Shown: positions 9,997 to 18,861 of the stretch, one piece after another
Position numbering within the stretch: position 1 is the stretch's first letter
How the letters are laid out: each line of letters opens with the position of its first letter
From: Termitomyces sp. T153
Taxonomy: Eukaryota; Basidiomycota; Agaricomycetes; Agaricales; Lyophyllaceae
Direction of reading: 5' to 3'
Length of the DNA: 21,699 bases
Assembly (NCBI GenBank): GCA_018296165.2
Contig: JACKQL020000262.1
Coordinates: 1 to 21,699, forward strand
Position numbers and translations under genes: made by a program
The notes under the pieces: model-generated
Database searches by the model: none
Seen by the model: only the letters and a program-made list of their open reading frames with translations
Told to the model about the DNA's origin: nothing

Positions 9997-10592
9997 TGAA
10001 TTGAGTGCCAGATTATTGGCAATCCACTAGCAATGATCCCTCTGCTCAATCCTAACCCACTACCTTTTGTCCTGACAAAGCAATTCACTAATGAATGACA
10101 AGCAAAACTCATCAAGGACCATGACACAGGCTTTCTCACTAGTGATGAAATCAAAGTGCTGGTCAACATGGTCACCAAGCAGGAAAAAGCTTTTACCTGG
10201 GAGGATTCTGAATGAGGAAGCTTGCACCCTGGCTTCTTCCTGCCAGTATGCATACCAACAATACCTCACATACCTTGGGTTTAGCACAACCATCCCATAC
10301 CTGGAAGTATGCAAGATCATTCATGATAAGATTAATGCTGGTGTCCATGAACCTTTGAACTCTGCTTACTGCTTGCAATGGTTTTGTGTTCTCAAGAAGA
10401 ATGGTAAGCTCAGGATTGTGCACAGCCTCAAGCTGCTAAACCATGTCACCATTTGCCATTCCAGAGTACCACCTTTTCCAGATCATGTTGCTGAATCTTT
10501 TGCTGAATGCATCTGCAGCACCACCCTTGATCTCTATGTTGGCTATGATGAGCAACTTATTGACCCTGCCTCACATGACTTAGATATGGAAG
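9997..10592 (+). pseudogene. pol: Gypsy-A reverse transcriptase, first half
   Basis: RT copies element RNA to cDNA. Pre-RT motifs DFxIECQIIGNPL and EKAFTWEDSE lead into VHEPLNSAYCLQWFCVLKKN and VHSLKLLNHVT, then motif A as TTLDLYVGYDE. The YxDD box is absent because the gene is cut at 10592. In-frame TGA lie at 9997, 10096 and 10213 and a TAG at 10282; an indel near 10300 moves the frame, with 10310-10592 read in another phase. All three TGA replace Arg of the family pattern as I recall it. The cut edge reads GATATGGAAG immediately before TGTAATGG of the Gypsy-B LTR. Confidence 0.82.
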
Positions 10593-10818
10593 TGTAATGG
10601 TAGACCACCAGATATGGCAGTGTACAGTCACAAAGTCTTAGTCTTGGAGTATAGAACTGGTGTAAGTGCTAAGATTGCAAAACTATCTACTACATTGATT
10701 CCAATGCCCTTTTATACTATGGAAGGTATCAGAATAGATGTAGGTAAATTCTACTGAATTGAGAAGTTAATAATAGATGGTAAGTTAGAGACAGTGATGT
10801 AGTCATCGTACCACTACA
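10593..10818 (-). repeat. 3' LTR of Gypsy-B (226 bp)
   Basis: The plus strand reads TGTAATGGTAG...GTACCACTACA and aligns over its whole length with 21471-21695. I count about 22 substitutions and one indel, near 10 percent divergence. It has one CpG against seven in its partner; six of the lost sites are TG or CA here. A TATAAAAGGG box on the minus strand lies at 10716-10707. It abuts Gypsy-A RT on its left. Confidence 0.92.
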
Positions 10819-10828
10819 TTCACCCTCC
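10819..10828 (-). promoter_or_regulatory. polypurine tract of Gypsy-B
   Basis: Immediately before the 3' LTR the minus strand reads GGAGGGTGAA, a ten-base tract with nine purines. That is where the plus-strand cDNA primer is expected, and it confirms the minus-strand orientation. Confidence 0.65.
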
Positions 10829-10945
10829 AAGTCAGATGAAAATACAGCTTTTAGATCTTAACATGGAATCAATCAGAATGAGTTGAGTGAAAAATGAATG
10901 TTGATATTGAACTGGCTGGAGCTAGTTAGACTTGTCAGCAGGGGC

Positions 10946-11942
10946 TCATGGGGACTTGAGTAGATCCTCAAATTCCATATCCAAGGCCTTGTTGTCTGGG
11001 ATAGGAATGTTGGTGGGGTCTATGGTTATGTCATCATCATCCTTCTCTGCTGCCTTTTCTTTGCCCTTAGGGTCCTTTTCTTTGATAACTATACTGTTGA
11101 CAGTGACCACAGCGGTGGCCTGAGATTCAGATTGCCTTGCGGATTCAGAAGATCAGTTGACAGGTGTCTGGGTGGAAGGGCCTGCATTCATGCACTTGTC
11201 TTGGTGAGTGGAGGATGAGGCTGTGGCCAAAGTACTAGCAACTGGCATGGTGGAGTAATTGTCTCACAGCTCCAAGTAGAACCTTTTGGACAGAGAAGTC
11301 AAATGGGAGGTAGTAGTGTAAGAGGAGTTCTAACAAGTGTGAAATTGTTTAGTTTGTTGCACCTGCTGGCCTGAAGGAGCATGCCAGGCTCAGATAGCAT
11401 CTTTGACAGTTTGTTTATTGACTTTGCCTTGTTTAGATATGAATCCAAGAGTCACGAGGAGGTCAAGATGAGGGTCCATGTAAGAGCTCAGAAGGTAGCC
11501 ATTAGGGAAAGGTTTGTTCACCCAGGACCAGCTGTGATCCTGACTGTTGTATTGAGAGAGATGGTAGAGACACTTGGTCTCAGAGTTGGCTCAGTTAAGA
11601 ACCTCTGAGAAGACAGTGTAGCCAATGAGCATAGGAATCCTGGGGTTGCCACAGGTTTGACAGACCTCTAGGTCAAGTTCAAGGTAGAGCTGTATCTGAG
11701 AGGAATGAAGGCTGATCCTACTGCCTGGGTTCTTGGGGTCATGAAGGATAACCATGTGGGTGACAGGATCAATAGTGAGGAATAGATGGTGACAAGAATG
11801 GTTAGGCCCATTGCTGGAGGGCCCATGGTTGCCATACAGATTAGGGTGACCCATTAGCAGGATGCAAGTAGTGAGTGGGTAGTGGATGGCTGAAAGATGT
11901 AAGGTTATAGCAGAGGCAGGTGGCCCAAGAATGGGAGGGGGC
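10946..11942 (-). pseudogene. C-terminal extension or third ORF of Gypsy-B, distal part
   Basis: After the chromodomain-like tail a minus-strand frame continues through C2. Counting from the TAG at 13144-13146 to the TGA at 10946-10948, and leaving out C2 plus one TSD, gives exactly 348 codons. An in-frame ATG lies at 13113, so it could be a separate ORF of 338 codons or a continuation of pol. The best-kept part (11854-11594) has MGHPNLYGNHGP, HHLFLTIDPVTHMVILHDP, a SSQIQLYLELDLEV helix and IGYTVFSEVLN. The end is acidic and Lys-rich (KEKDPKGKEKAAEKDDDD). Internal stops are four TGA and one TAG. I recall similar tails in some mushroom gypsy elements, function unknown. No signal peptide or membrane span suggests an envelope. 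Confidence 0.6.
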
Positions 11943-13093
11943 TGTCAGGTTCCACTGACCTCGGGGGCTCAGCTGCACTGGGTGAGTCCTTACTAGGCGG
12001 GCGTGATCCCCTTGCACTAGTAACTGAACACTCGAAAACATCCGGGCACTGATGTCTTGTGCAGATAGTCAGTGGGATGTGATCTGGACAGACCTGGGGA
12101 GGTCCGGAGAAGTTGGATTGCAAGGAAACAGAAGGTCTTGGTGGGGTTCAGGCAGAAGACCGTATGGGAGATTTGTGGGAGCGAAGGAGTGGACAGCTGT
12201 GTGATCAATGGGAGCGGAGCCAGGGTTTGATGGGAGATCAATTGGAGTTGATGGAGTCCGGGACCGAGCAAAGAGCGAGGTTCAGACCTGGTGAAAGAGT
12301 GTTGGGGTTCATGATCGTAATTGCGGAGTTCGTGAGGTCATTTAGGTTGATGAGGACTTGGGCACAATGGCCAGACAGAGTCACCAAGACAGTGTCAGAC
12401 AAAATGGAATGGGGTTGATATGGAACAAGAGTAGATTCGAGTAGAGATACAAAACGATAACAAGAATGATAACAAAATGGAGACAAGACAAGACCGGGAG
12501 ACTGAGATAAGACCGGGAGACTGAGATAAGACCGGGAGACTGAGAGTAAGGAAAACAAGACACGAAACACAAAACACAAAACACAAAAAGGAAACAATCA
12601 GACCATAGGTAACGTTAAGCAATATCAAGACTAGAGTACCAAGAGCTACTCGATGGCTTATATACTGACTACCGGAGAACTTCAGGGTACATTGGCTGTG
12701 GCAGCGGGGCTTGGCGGAGCTCAATGGAGTGGGCAGGTGTCGGTTGTGATCGAGGATTGGGCCATGCTGATATGTTGATGGGATCATTGGGGAACGCGGG
12801 TCGCCCTGAGGTTGTTGTGATACTCCAGAATAGGTCAGAGGAACCAGAGTGTTGAGTTGATGATGGGTGGCAAAGATTGGGAACAGCGGGGGTGGTTCTT
12901 GGGGTTCGGGAGATCCAGGGTAAGTGTCAGTGGCTGCGGGGAAGGCACTGAAGTTGGCCAGGGGGCCATCAGAGTTAGCCGAAATAGGCGCGGGGCATGG
13001 GCGGAAGTTCAGCGGAGCATCGGGGGTTTTTTGGGGGTTCAGGGGGTTGATGGACGATGTGTGGGGTTTCAGGGGACAGGTCATGACAGGGGC
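11938..13093 (-). repeat. solo LTR C2 of family C with GGGGC target duplication
   Basis: The LTR proper is 11943-13088 (1146 bp), beginning TGTCAGGTTCC and ending GGTCATGACA on the plus strand, with GGGGC on both sides (11938-11942 and 13089-13093). A single LTR between perfect 5-bp duplications is the product of LTR-LTR recombination after a full insertion. It keeps the TATA (12664-12657), the self-primer-type RNA start (12632-12621) and the same orientation as C1. It interrupts the Gypsy-B tail; without it plus one TSD the host frame is continuous. CpG content is intermediate between C1 and C3. Confidence 0.95.
12491..12545. repeat. 19-bp tandem repeat inside LTR C2
   Basis: The unit AGACCGGGAGACTGAGATA occurs at 12491-12509 and 12510-12528, then as 17 bases at 12529-12545. 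C1 has only two units at the corresponding place (2217-2252, the second incomplete). It is followed by short ACAAA/ACACA repeats (12557-12589), also expanded relative to C1. This is ordinary replication-slippage variation in U3. Confidence 0.85.
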
Positions 13094-13443
13094 TCTTGAA
13101 TCCCCTGGTCCATGTTGGCCCCTTTAAGTGTCTGAAAATTTACCTATCCTAAAAATACTTGTGGGTCATTGAAAGGAGGTTTACTGGATCCCACCTTGAT
13201 CAACTCCTCAATTTTTTCAAGCCCCAATTATTCCAGGTAAGGGACTAACAAATCTAACTCCTTGACCTGCTCATAGTTTATCCACAATTTGTCCTCAGCC
13301 TTCCATAGGACTTTGAACATTGCATTGGTTTTGGTCCCATGGGGTGCCACAATACACTTGGCAGCCCATTTGTTTAATTCAGGCTTGACAATCTGTTTGT
13401 CCAGGTGGTCTGGGAATAGTTGGTCATCATTTGGTTTATAGAT
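13094..13443 (-). pseudogene. pol: Gypsy-B chromodomain-like tail of integrase
   Basis: Follows integrase in the same frame. Recognisable residues are YKPNDDQLFPDHLDKQ, then KCIVAPHGTKTNAMFKVLW and WINYEQVKELDLLVPYLE. The pattern of a basic beta strand followed by W-x-x-Y-x-x-x and a C-terminal helix resembles the divergent chromodomains of fungal gypsy elements, which can steer insertion toward modified histones. Stops: TGA in ALL-stop-IYK, TAA in YLE-stop-LGLE, and TAG at 13144-13146, which could be the true pol stop. The last 50 bases belong to the extension cut by C2. The domain call rests on position and weak motif similarity. Confidence 0.6.
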
Positions 13444-14640
13444 TCACAGTAAGGCTGTATGGAATACATCATGTATTCCTCTCTGTTTCATGTTATGAGA
13501 TATCACTACTTGGAAGGAATTGTTGCCAAAGTCCTCAGTGATCTGGTATGGTCCTTCATATCTTGGGATTAACTTGCATGGAAATCCTTTAGGATAGTCA
13601 AAGTTTTTAGTTGAGATGTAAACCATATCTCCCATTATAAATGGCACTAGTCAATGGCAACAATTGGCATTTCAACTTTGTTTTACATGTGCTGCCAGAA
13701 TACAATTGTGTGCTGCAATCAAAGCAAGCTTAAGGTGCTGCACAAACACTCTTACTTCTGGGAACTCATCTGCACATGTGTTATTCCATATCATCAGTCC
13801 TAGTAGCCTTCCTGAATTTAAGAAGAACAGAGAATACCCTGTGCTGTCAGATCTTGCTGAATTAATGGCAAACTCAATAGCTGGAAGTTTTGACACCCAG
13901 TCCTTGTGCTTCTTGCCTATACATTGTCTGATTATCAAGACCATGGTCCTGTTAGCACATTCCATAGGACCATCAGATTGGGGATGATATGCCAATGACA
14001 TTCTTAACTGAGTCCCTATCAATTTGTGTAGGTGTGTCCAAAAGGTACTAGTGAAATAAGAGTCATGGTCACTAATGATTGCTCTTGGAAGTCCATGATA
14101 TTCATATACTTTGTCAAATATAAGTTCAACAACTTGTCAAGCAGTATAGTTTGTTCTACTAGGCACTAAGTGTACCATGGCTGTGAGTAAGGCAATGATA
14201 ACAGTAATTGAATCATACAATCCATTTCTATCCTGAAATTTGGGTAGTGGTCCCATGAAGTCTATTCCTTTTATTTCCCATGGCTGCAAAGGTACCATTA
14301 GGAGTCATAACAATCCATAAGGTTTCTGGTTTGAGGGTTTATTTTGGTGACACATGGAACAAGTGTCACAATACTTTTGGACATCATGTGCCATTGTCTT
14401 CCACCAAACCTGATTGTGGAGATAGAGCAAGGTCTTTCTATACTCCAAATGAGCTAATAAGGAGTGAGCCAATTCTTCAAATGTGAGAGGAGTGAGGTTT
14501 GCATATTCCTTCTGTAGCTGGAGTGATTTTGACAATAATGTTTCATTGTATGATTGCTCCACTAGGTCTGTGCACCTTTTGTCTAAGTTTAGCTCTGCTG
14601 ACCTGCCTATATTAGGTAACAGCTTCTTTTGAGCTGGCAC
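13444..14640 (-). pseudogene. pol: Gypsy-B integrase, catalytic residues present
   Basis: Order: H2C2 zinc finger (HSLLAHLEYRKTLLYLH, then CDTCSMCHQNKPSNQKPYG), rve core, then the GPY/F module (KLIPRYEGPYQI). Core residues: Asp at 14260-14262 in GIDFMGPLPKF, Asp at 14068-14070 in ISDHDSYFTS, Glu at 13960-13962 in HPQSDGPMECANR. The last two are separated by exactly 35 residues, the canonical D-X35-E. The frame is single from 14640 to the end, with no frameshift, but carries TGA in GLL-stop-LLM, NYTA-stop-QVV, KQS-stop-NAN and CCH-stop-LVP. Most of these are Arg positions in relatives as I recall them. It cannot make a full protein without readthrough. Confidence 0.9.
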
Positions 14641-14889
14641 TCAAATAGTGAGTCTTTCCTTATTGCTGTTAAACAAGCTTGTTGAGGGTTTGGTGTGGGT
14701 AGCTGGGCTACCTTCCCCTTCCCCCCCCCCTCATTTTGCTCCTTTGGGCCTCTTAGGATGAAATGTGATGCCATTCTAGCTGCAAACTCTTTTGAGGGTT
14801 CTGCCCTTCCAGATTCAGCAGGTTCTGTCACCTTCTGGCAGTAAACCCTCTTTTTCCTGATCCCTACTTCACCCACTGCTTCTTCTTGA
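14607..14889 (-). pseudogene. pol: Gypsy-B RNase H-integrase linker, distal of C3
   Basis: The segment begins at the C3 target site and joins the RNase H segment in frame when C3 and one TSD copy are left out. It holds FAARMASHFILRGPKEQNEG, then a Lys/Gly-rich stretch encoded by a run of ten G on the minus strand (plus C at 14721-14730). It ends at TAG in the overlap with the integrase frame, so a frameshift lies near 14620-14640 or in the homopolymer. No domain is recognised; by position this is the tether between RNase H and the integrase zinc finger. Confidence 0.65.
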
Positions 14890-16034
14890 TGTCATAACCC
14901 ATTCCCTGGACCCCTGTACATTGCCCAACAAACCCCTGTCCCCTCAGAACCTCCTCTGACACTTTGTTAAACTTCCCCAGCACTCTGTGCCTACTCCAGC
15001 TAACTCTGATGCATTTTTGGCTAACTCCAATGGCCCCCTGGCCAACTCCAACATCTTCCCCACAGCCACCAGCACTTCTCCTGGACTTCCTGAGCTCCTG
15101 GAACCACTCCTCTGCCATGCCTGACCCCATTACATGTCATCAACTCAATACCCTGGCTCCTCCGACCTACCCTGGAATATCACAACAACCCCAGAACAGA
15201 CCGCATCAACAATTGATCCCATCAACATATCAATGCAGCCTGCCCTCTGGTCATAACCAACACCCATCAACTCCATCAAGCTCCACCAAGCCCTGCCACC
15301 ACAGCTGATGTTCTCAGAGCTCTTCAGTAGTCAGTATATAAGATGTAGAGTAGCTCCTCATACTCTAGTCTTGAGATTACCTACTTACCTGCCTTACCTG
15401 ATGTGTTTCTGATTGTTCTTCTTGTGTCTTGTGTTCTGTGTCTTGTTTTCCTTATTCTCAGTCTCCTGGTCTTATCTTGTCTCTATTCTGTTATCTTTTC
15501 ATTATCGTTCCATGTCTCTGCCTGAATCCATTCTTGTTCTCATCTTGTCTTCATCTCATTTCATTCGACTCCATCTCATCTCATTTGATTCTGTCTATTG
15601 TGTTCAAGTCCTCTCAACCATAATGTCCTCATGAACTCTGCAGTTATGATTATGAACCTCTGACACTCTTTACCAACTCCAGACCCTGCTACATGCTTGG
15701 CTCCAAACCCCATCAATCCCTGTTGATCCCCTGTCAGAACTCCAGCTCTGCTCCTGTCATCCACATAGCCTCTGCCTCCTCTGCACCCACAATACTCACA
15801 CACAGACTTATGCCTGAACCCTGCCAAGCCTGTCCCCCATCCCCACAACTCATTCTCTACTCCTCTGGACCTCCCCGGACTGGCTCAAACCAATCCCCAC
15901 TAACTATCCTCACAAGTCCCCAATGTTTGGAACACCTCCAAGTGCCCAGTTGTCAGTGCAGGAAATCACGTCTGCCTAGTAAGGACTTGCCCAGTGTAGC
16001 TGAGCCCCTGTGGTTAGCAGAACCTGACACTTGA
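14885..16034 (+). repeat. solo LTR C3 of family C, opposite orientation, CTTGA target duplication
   Basis: The LTR proper is 14890-16029 (1140 bp), from TGTCATAACCC to AGAACCTGACA, flanked by CTTGA on both sides (14885-14889 and 16030-16034). It is the reverse complement of C1 and C2, so transcription would run rightward. TATATAAG is at 15335-15342 and the RNA-start motif, now AGTCTTGAGATT, at 15367-15378, again 32 nt apart. CpG is almost gone, so it looks the oldest of the three copies. It interrupts Gypsy-B between RNase H and integrase. Plus-strand frames here (14964-15308, 15693-16034) are stop-poor because of C-rich sequence and are not genes. Confidence 0.95.
15335..15378 (+). promoter_or_regulatory. 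relic core promoter and mRNA start in LTR C3
   Basis: TATATAAG at 15335-15342 is followed by AGTCTTGAGATT at 15367. The spacing equals that in C1 and C2, while the self-primer sequence carries one T-to-G change at position 9. The conserved geometry identifies the promoter; activity is unlikely in this decayed copy. Confidence 0.6.
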
Positions 16035-16711
16035 GTCTTGTCAGCCACAGACACACTCTCACTCTCTGTCCTGATGAGTACAGGCATTGATATCAACTGC
16101 TTGTCTATCCCATTGTTGTCTACCATGTCAAAGTACATATATTCACTCCTGGCTCTTACTGTCCATGGACTCCCATTAGAGTACAGGCAAGATAATGCAT
16201 CAGAGAGTATATTTTCCACTCCTGGGACATAAATTACCACAAAGTCAAACTCCAAAATCTTCTTGATCCATTGAGCCTGCCTCCTAGACAGGTTTTTCTG
16301 CTCTGCCAGGTAAATCAAACCTTTGTGGTCAGTGAACCACCTAAACTGTACCCCCTGTAGGATATTTTGGTGGCACAGCATTGTCTCAACTCCTGCCAGC
16401 ATCTCAATCTTGTGCACTGGATAATTCTGCTGTGCTGAGTTCAACTTAGCCAAGTAGAACAGCACAATGTCTGCCATTTCCAATCCTCTCCCTGGCTGAT
16501 GATGCCAGCAATCCCAGTTACACATCCATCCATCCATCACCATGTTAATCAAGGGTAACTGTGGCCCATAATTTAGTAGCTTTCTGTGGTGCTCCCTGCA
16601 TTTAGTAACCAAATACTTTATGTCTTTGAATGCCTGCTGATGTGTGTATTCCCAGTGAAATGGTATGGTATCCCCTGTCAGTCCATGTAGCACTCCCATG
16701 GGTACCCTCAC
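16030..16711 (-). pseudogene. pol: Gypsy-B RNase H
   Basis: Removes the RNA strand during cDNA synthesis. It begins after a frameshift near 16840 that moves pol to this frame. Motifs: FYLAKLNSAQQNYPVHKIEM with the catalytic Glu in IEMLAGVETML, then FRWFTDHKGLIYLAEQKNLS carrying the TDHK Asp, and YVPGVENILSDALSCLYSN carrying the last Asp. The first Asp region is scrambled: a CATC repeat (16523-16538) adds four bases after the Met-Asp-Gly codons, and an indel about 50 bases on restores the frame, so GCVTGIAGIIS is readable only one frame over. The reading frame continues across C3 into the linker. Confidence 0.86.
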
Positions 16712-17720
16712 CCAGTCAATATCATCTGCCAGGTAACCTGTGGCACTCAGAAACCCCCTCAGTAAGTCTCAGTTTGTGGGGACTTTCCCTCTGAATAATG
16801 TGTCAACCTTATCAAGGTCCATTCTGATTCCCTCATCATTGACAACATGGCCAAGATCTTTATCTCCCTACCCAAAAAATGTAATTTTTGTTTGCTGAGG
16901 TACAGTCACTCCCTTTTCATGATATTTAGAACTAATTTGACATGCTTAACATGGTCTTCCAATGTCTCTGAATAAACTATAATATCATCCAGATATACAT
17001 CCATGAACTGCCCCAAATATGCAGCAAATAAGTAATTCATCAAGGCCTGGTATGTTGCAGGTGCATTGCAATCACCTTGTTGGATTACATGACTCACAAT
17101 ATTCCCATCTGGGGTGGGCATTGCAGTATGTATAACATGCTCTGGATTAACCCTGATTTGTTCATAAGCATCCTGTCTGTTGATCATAGACTGATATTTA
17201 GCATGCACCACTCATCTCAGGATTCTCTCCATGTCTGGCAGGAGGGAAGACTTCTTGTAGGTGTTGGCATTCTACACTCTTAAGTTACTGACAATCTGCA
17301 GGCATAGTTACCCATTATCCTGACCTGGCTTCTTTAAGAACATCATTGGAGAGGTGTTTCCCACTGTGGTTACTCCCCAGTGTCCCAATTTTATGTAGGC
17401 TGCTCTTTTTTCATTCCACTGCAGTTTGAACACCTCTGGGCATCAGGATGGTTGCCAGGGGTATATCTTCCTTTCATATATCAATGGAATATCATGGTTA
17501 ATTGCCCTTAATGGTGGTAATGGTGTGTTGCCTGCAGATTTGCACAATGGGGCTGTGTACTCACAAAGTTCCCTTCTGATTAACTCAAGGTTACTTTCAT
17601 ATAGTTCTATAGCCCTTGACAACAATTGTGCAACATGCTTACCCTCAGCCATTGGTATGGCTGTAGCACTGCCCACCACCACTCTGGATGGATTTAGTCC
17701 AAAGGTAATCAGATGCTGAT
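16712..17720 (-). pseudogene. pol: Gypsy-B reverse transcriptase
   Basis: RT spans roughly CPEVFKLQWNEKRAAYIKLG, GNTSPMMFLKKPGQ, motif A as RQDAYEQIRV, IQQGDCNAPATYQALMNYLF, and the catalytic box YLDDIIVYSE with YLDD at 16984-16995. Both catalytic aspartates of the box are intact. Stops: TGA in PS-stop-CPE, TAA in NG-stop-LCL, TAG in RV-stop-NAN, TGA in LR-stop-VVH, RE-stop-LYLS and TN-stop-DLL. The last lies after a frameshift near ILAML/HVVNDE at about 16840. Up to there the frame is shared with protease and the carboxyl half of gag. Confidence 0.88.
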
Positions 17721-18123
17721 ATATCCACAGTGTTCCTAAAATAACATTGTACCCTTGTAGATTCATTACATCAAAATATCTCTTTTCCAAAATCTGCTGG
17801 TACTGGAACAAAGCTGTTGCCCTGTAATTTATCTTGGATCACAACCCTTGAACAGCCAGGTGCATGGGTACTGGCTCACTTAACTCAATTTGCTGAAGTT
17901 TCAATTGTTCTACAGCTGTTGTTGATACAAAATTGCCCAGTAATCCTGAATCTATGAGTGCCCAGACTGGATGCTCATCAAGCTTGACCACTATCACTAG
18001 CACTAGATGTTGGGGTACAGTCCTAGCCACATTTTGTTTTCTGGCCTGGTTTCTCTGAAGTGTGGGGTAAGTCCTGTGCTCCACCTGCTGGCAATTTAAT
18101 TCTAATGTTGTCCAGGTATCCAC
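17721..18123 (-). pseudogene. pol: Gypsy-B aspartic protease
   Basis: A retropepsin-like domain in frame with gag and RT. The active site is VWALIDSGLLGNFVSTT, with D-S-G at 17944-17952, followed 60-70 residues later by YNVILGTLWIYQH, the second ILG element. One TGA interrupts it after HLAVQG (L-stop-SKINY). The domain would release Gag, RT and integrase. Length and motif order are normal for gypsy proteases. Confidence 0.85.
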
Positions 18124-18861
18124 TCCATCACTGTTTCCATCATTCCAGAGGGACCTAGTCTTATGGATGGTTGGTCACAGCAACCTATGTATCTCCATTG
18201 CTAATTTCTCATTTGCCACTAGTGGTGGGTTTGTCACCTCTATCTGAATTCCAGAAAACTGGCCTTTACTGTTTCCAGGACCCCAATCTCCAGCTTCACA
18301 GTATGCTCTCACTACTCTCAGCAAATACCACTGACATAGATCAAACAGAGGGTTATATAGATACTGTTCTCTAATGTTAGTGACAAACTGGAGGAGCTGG
18401 TCCAGGATGACTCACTCTCCTATTTTCTGCCATAGTAACACAAATCTATTCTTGCCATTCAAAGACAACTGGTGCTCATCCTCTGAGTATGGTGCTCTCA
18501 GCTCAAGGACCCTCTCTGTGTTCCAGGCCCAAGTGTCCTTGGATAGCATAGTGCCAAACCAGGATAGTTGGGTTAATGGTACTCCACTCTGGGCACTACA
18601 CTCCATGGCATACCATTTTCCTATAGCAAACCCATCCTGGGCCACAACATCTGATGGAATTATCAAATCTCAGTCCCATATTTGGTCCCACAGGCATAGG
18701 TCTCCACCTGCTATCTCATCAGCAGCAAATCAACAACCTTTTAGCTGTAAGGCATGAGCTGGGTCCCCTGGGTAAGGCTGAAGGCATTCCAAGAGGAATT
18801 CCAACTTACAAACAGGGGCACTTCCCAATTGACATGGTCTACCCTGCTTTATCTTGGCTTT
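18124..18861 (-). pseudogene. Gypsy-B gag-protease connector
   Basis: This in-frame stretch links the zinc-knuckle end of gag with protease. It has no catalytic motif. Readable parts include PYPGDPAHALQLKGC, IPSDVVAQDGFAIGKWYAME, SKDTWAWNTERVLELRAPYS and a Leu-rich VILDQLLQFV. Related elements, as I recall them, have a similar connector with a conserved YPGDP and Gly-Lys-Trp-Tyr. Stops are a TAG at 18862-18864 (probably from CAG), then TGA in KGC-stop-FAA, IWD-stop-DLI, IGE-stop-VIL and RLL-stop-PTI. Function unknown. Confidence 0.6.

Larger units (their letters stand above)
7230..10592 (+). mobile_element. Ty3/gypsy element Gypsy-A, 5' part, split by Gypsy-B
   Basis: Plus-strand gag, aspartic protease and the first half of RT follow in that order. 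RT directly after protease, with no integrase between, fits Ty3/gypsy. The coding sequence ends at 10592, where the Gypsy-B LTR begins, so the rest of pol should continue to the right of 21695, outside the window. The gag frame (codon starts 7233, 8169, 8439, 8700) is one frame broken only by TGA; protease-RT follows in the next frame. I count eight TGA and one TAG plus at least two frameshifts. The gag-pol motifs match my memory of mushroom gypsy elements. Confidence 0.88.

Noticed and set aside
11381..11608. Plus-strand frame near the Gypsy-B 3' end as a host gene
   Set aside because: It is antisense to the C-terminal extension, which shows the coherent frame on the minus strand.
10946..11942. 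The third ORF of Gypsy-B as an envelope gene
   Set aside because: No signal peptide, membrane span, cysteine framework or furin-type site is visible; the content is charged and soluble-looking.
12491..12545. Tandem units as a CRISPR-like array
   Set aside because: Units abut without spacers and lie in U3 of an LTR in a eukaryotic repeat region.
14964..16034. Plus-strand open frames as coding genes
   Set aside because: They lie wholly inside solo LTR C3. C-rich sequence lacks stops by composition.
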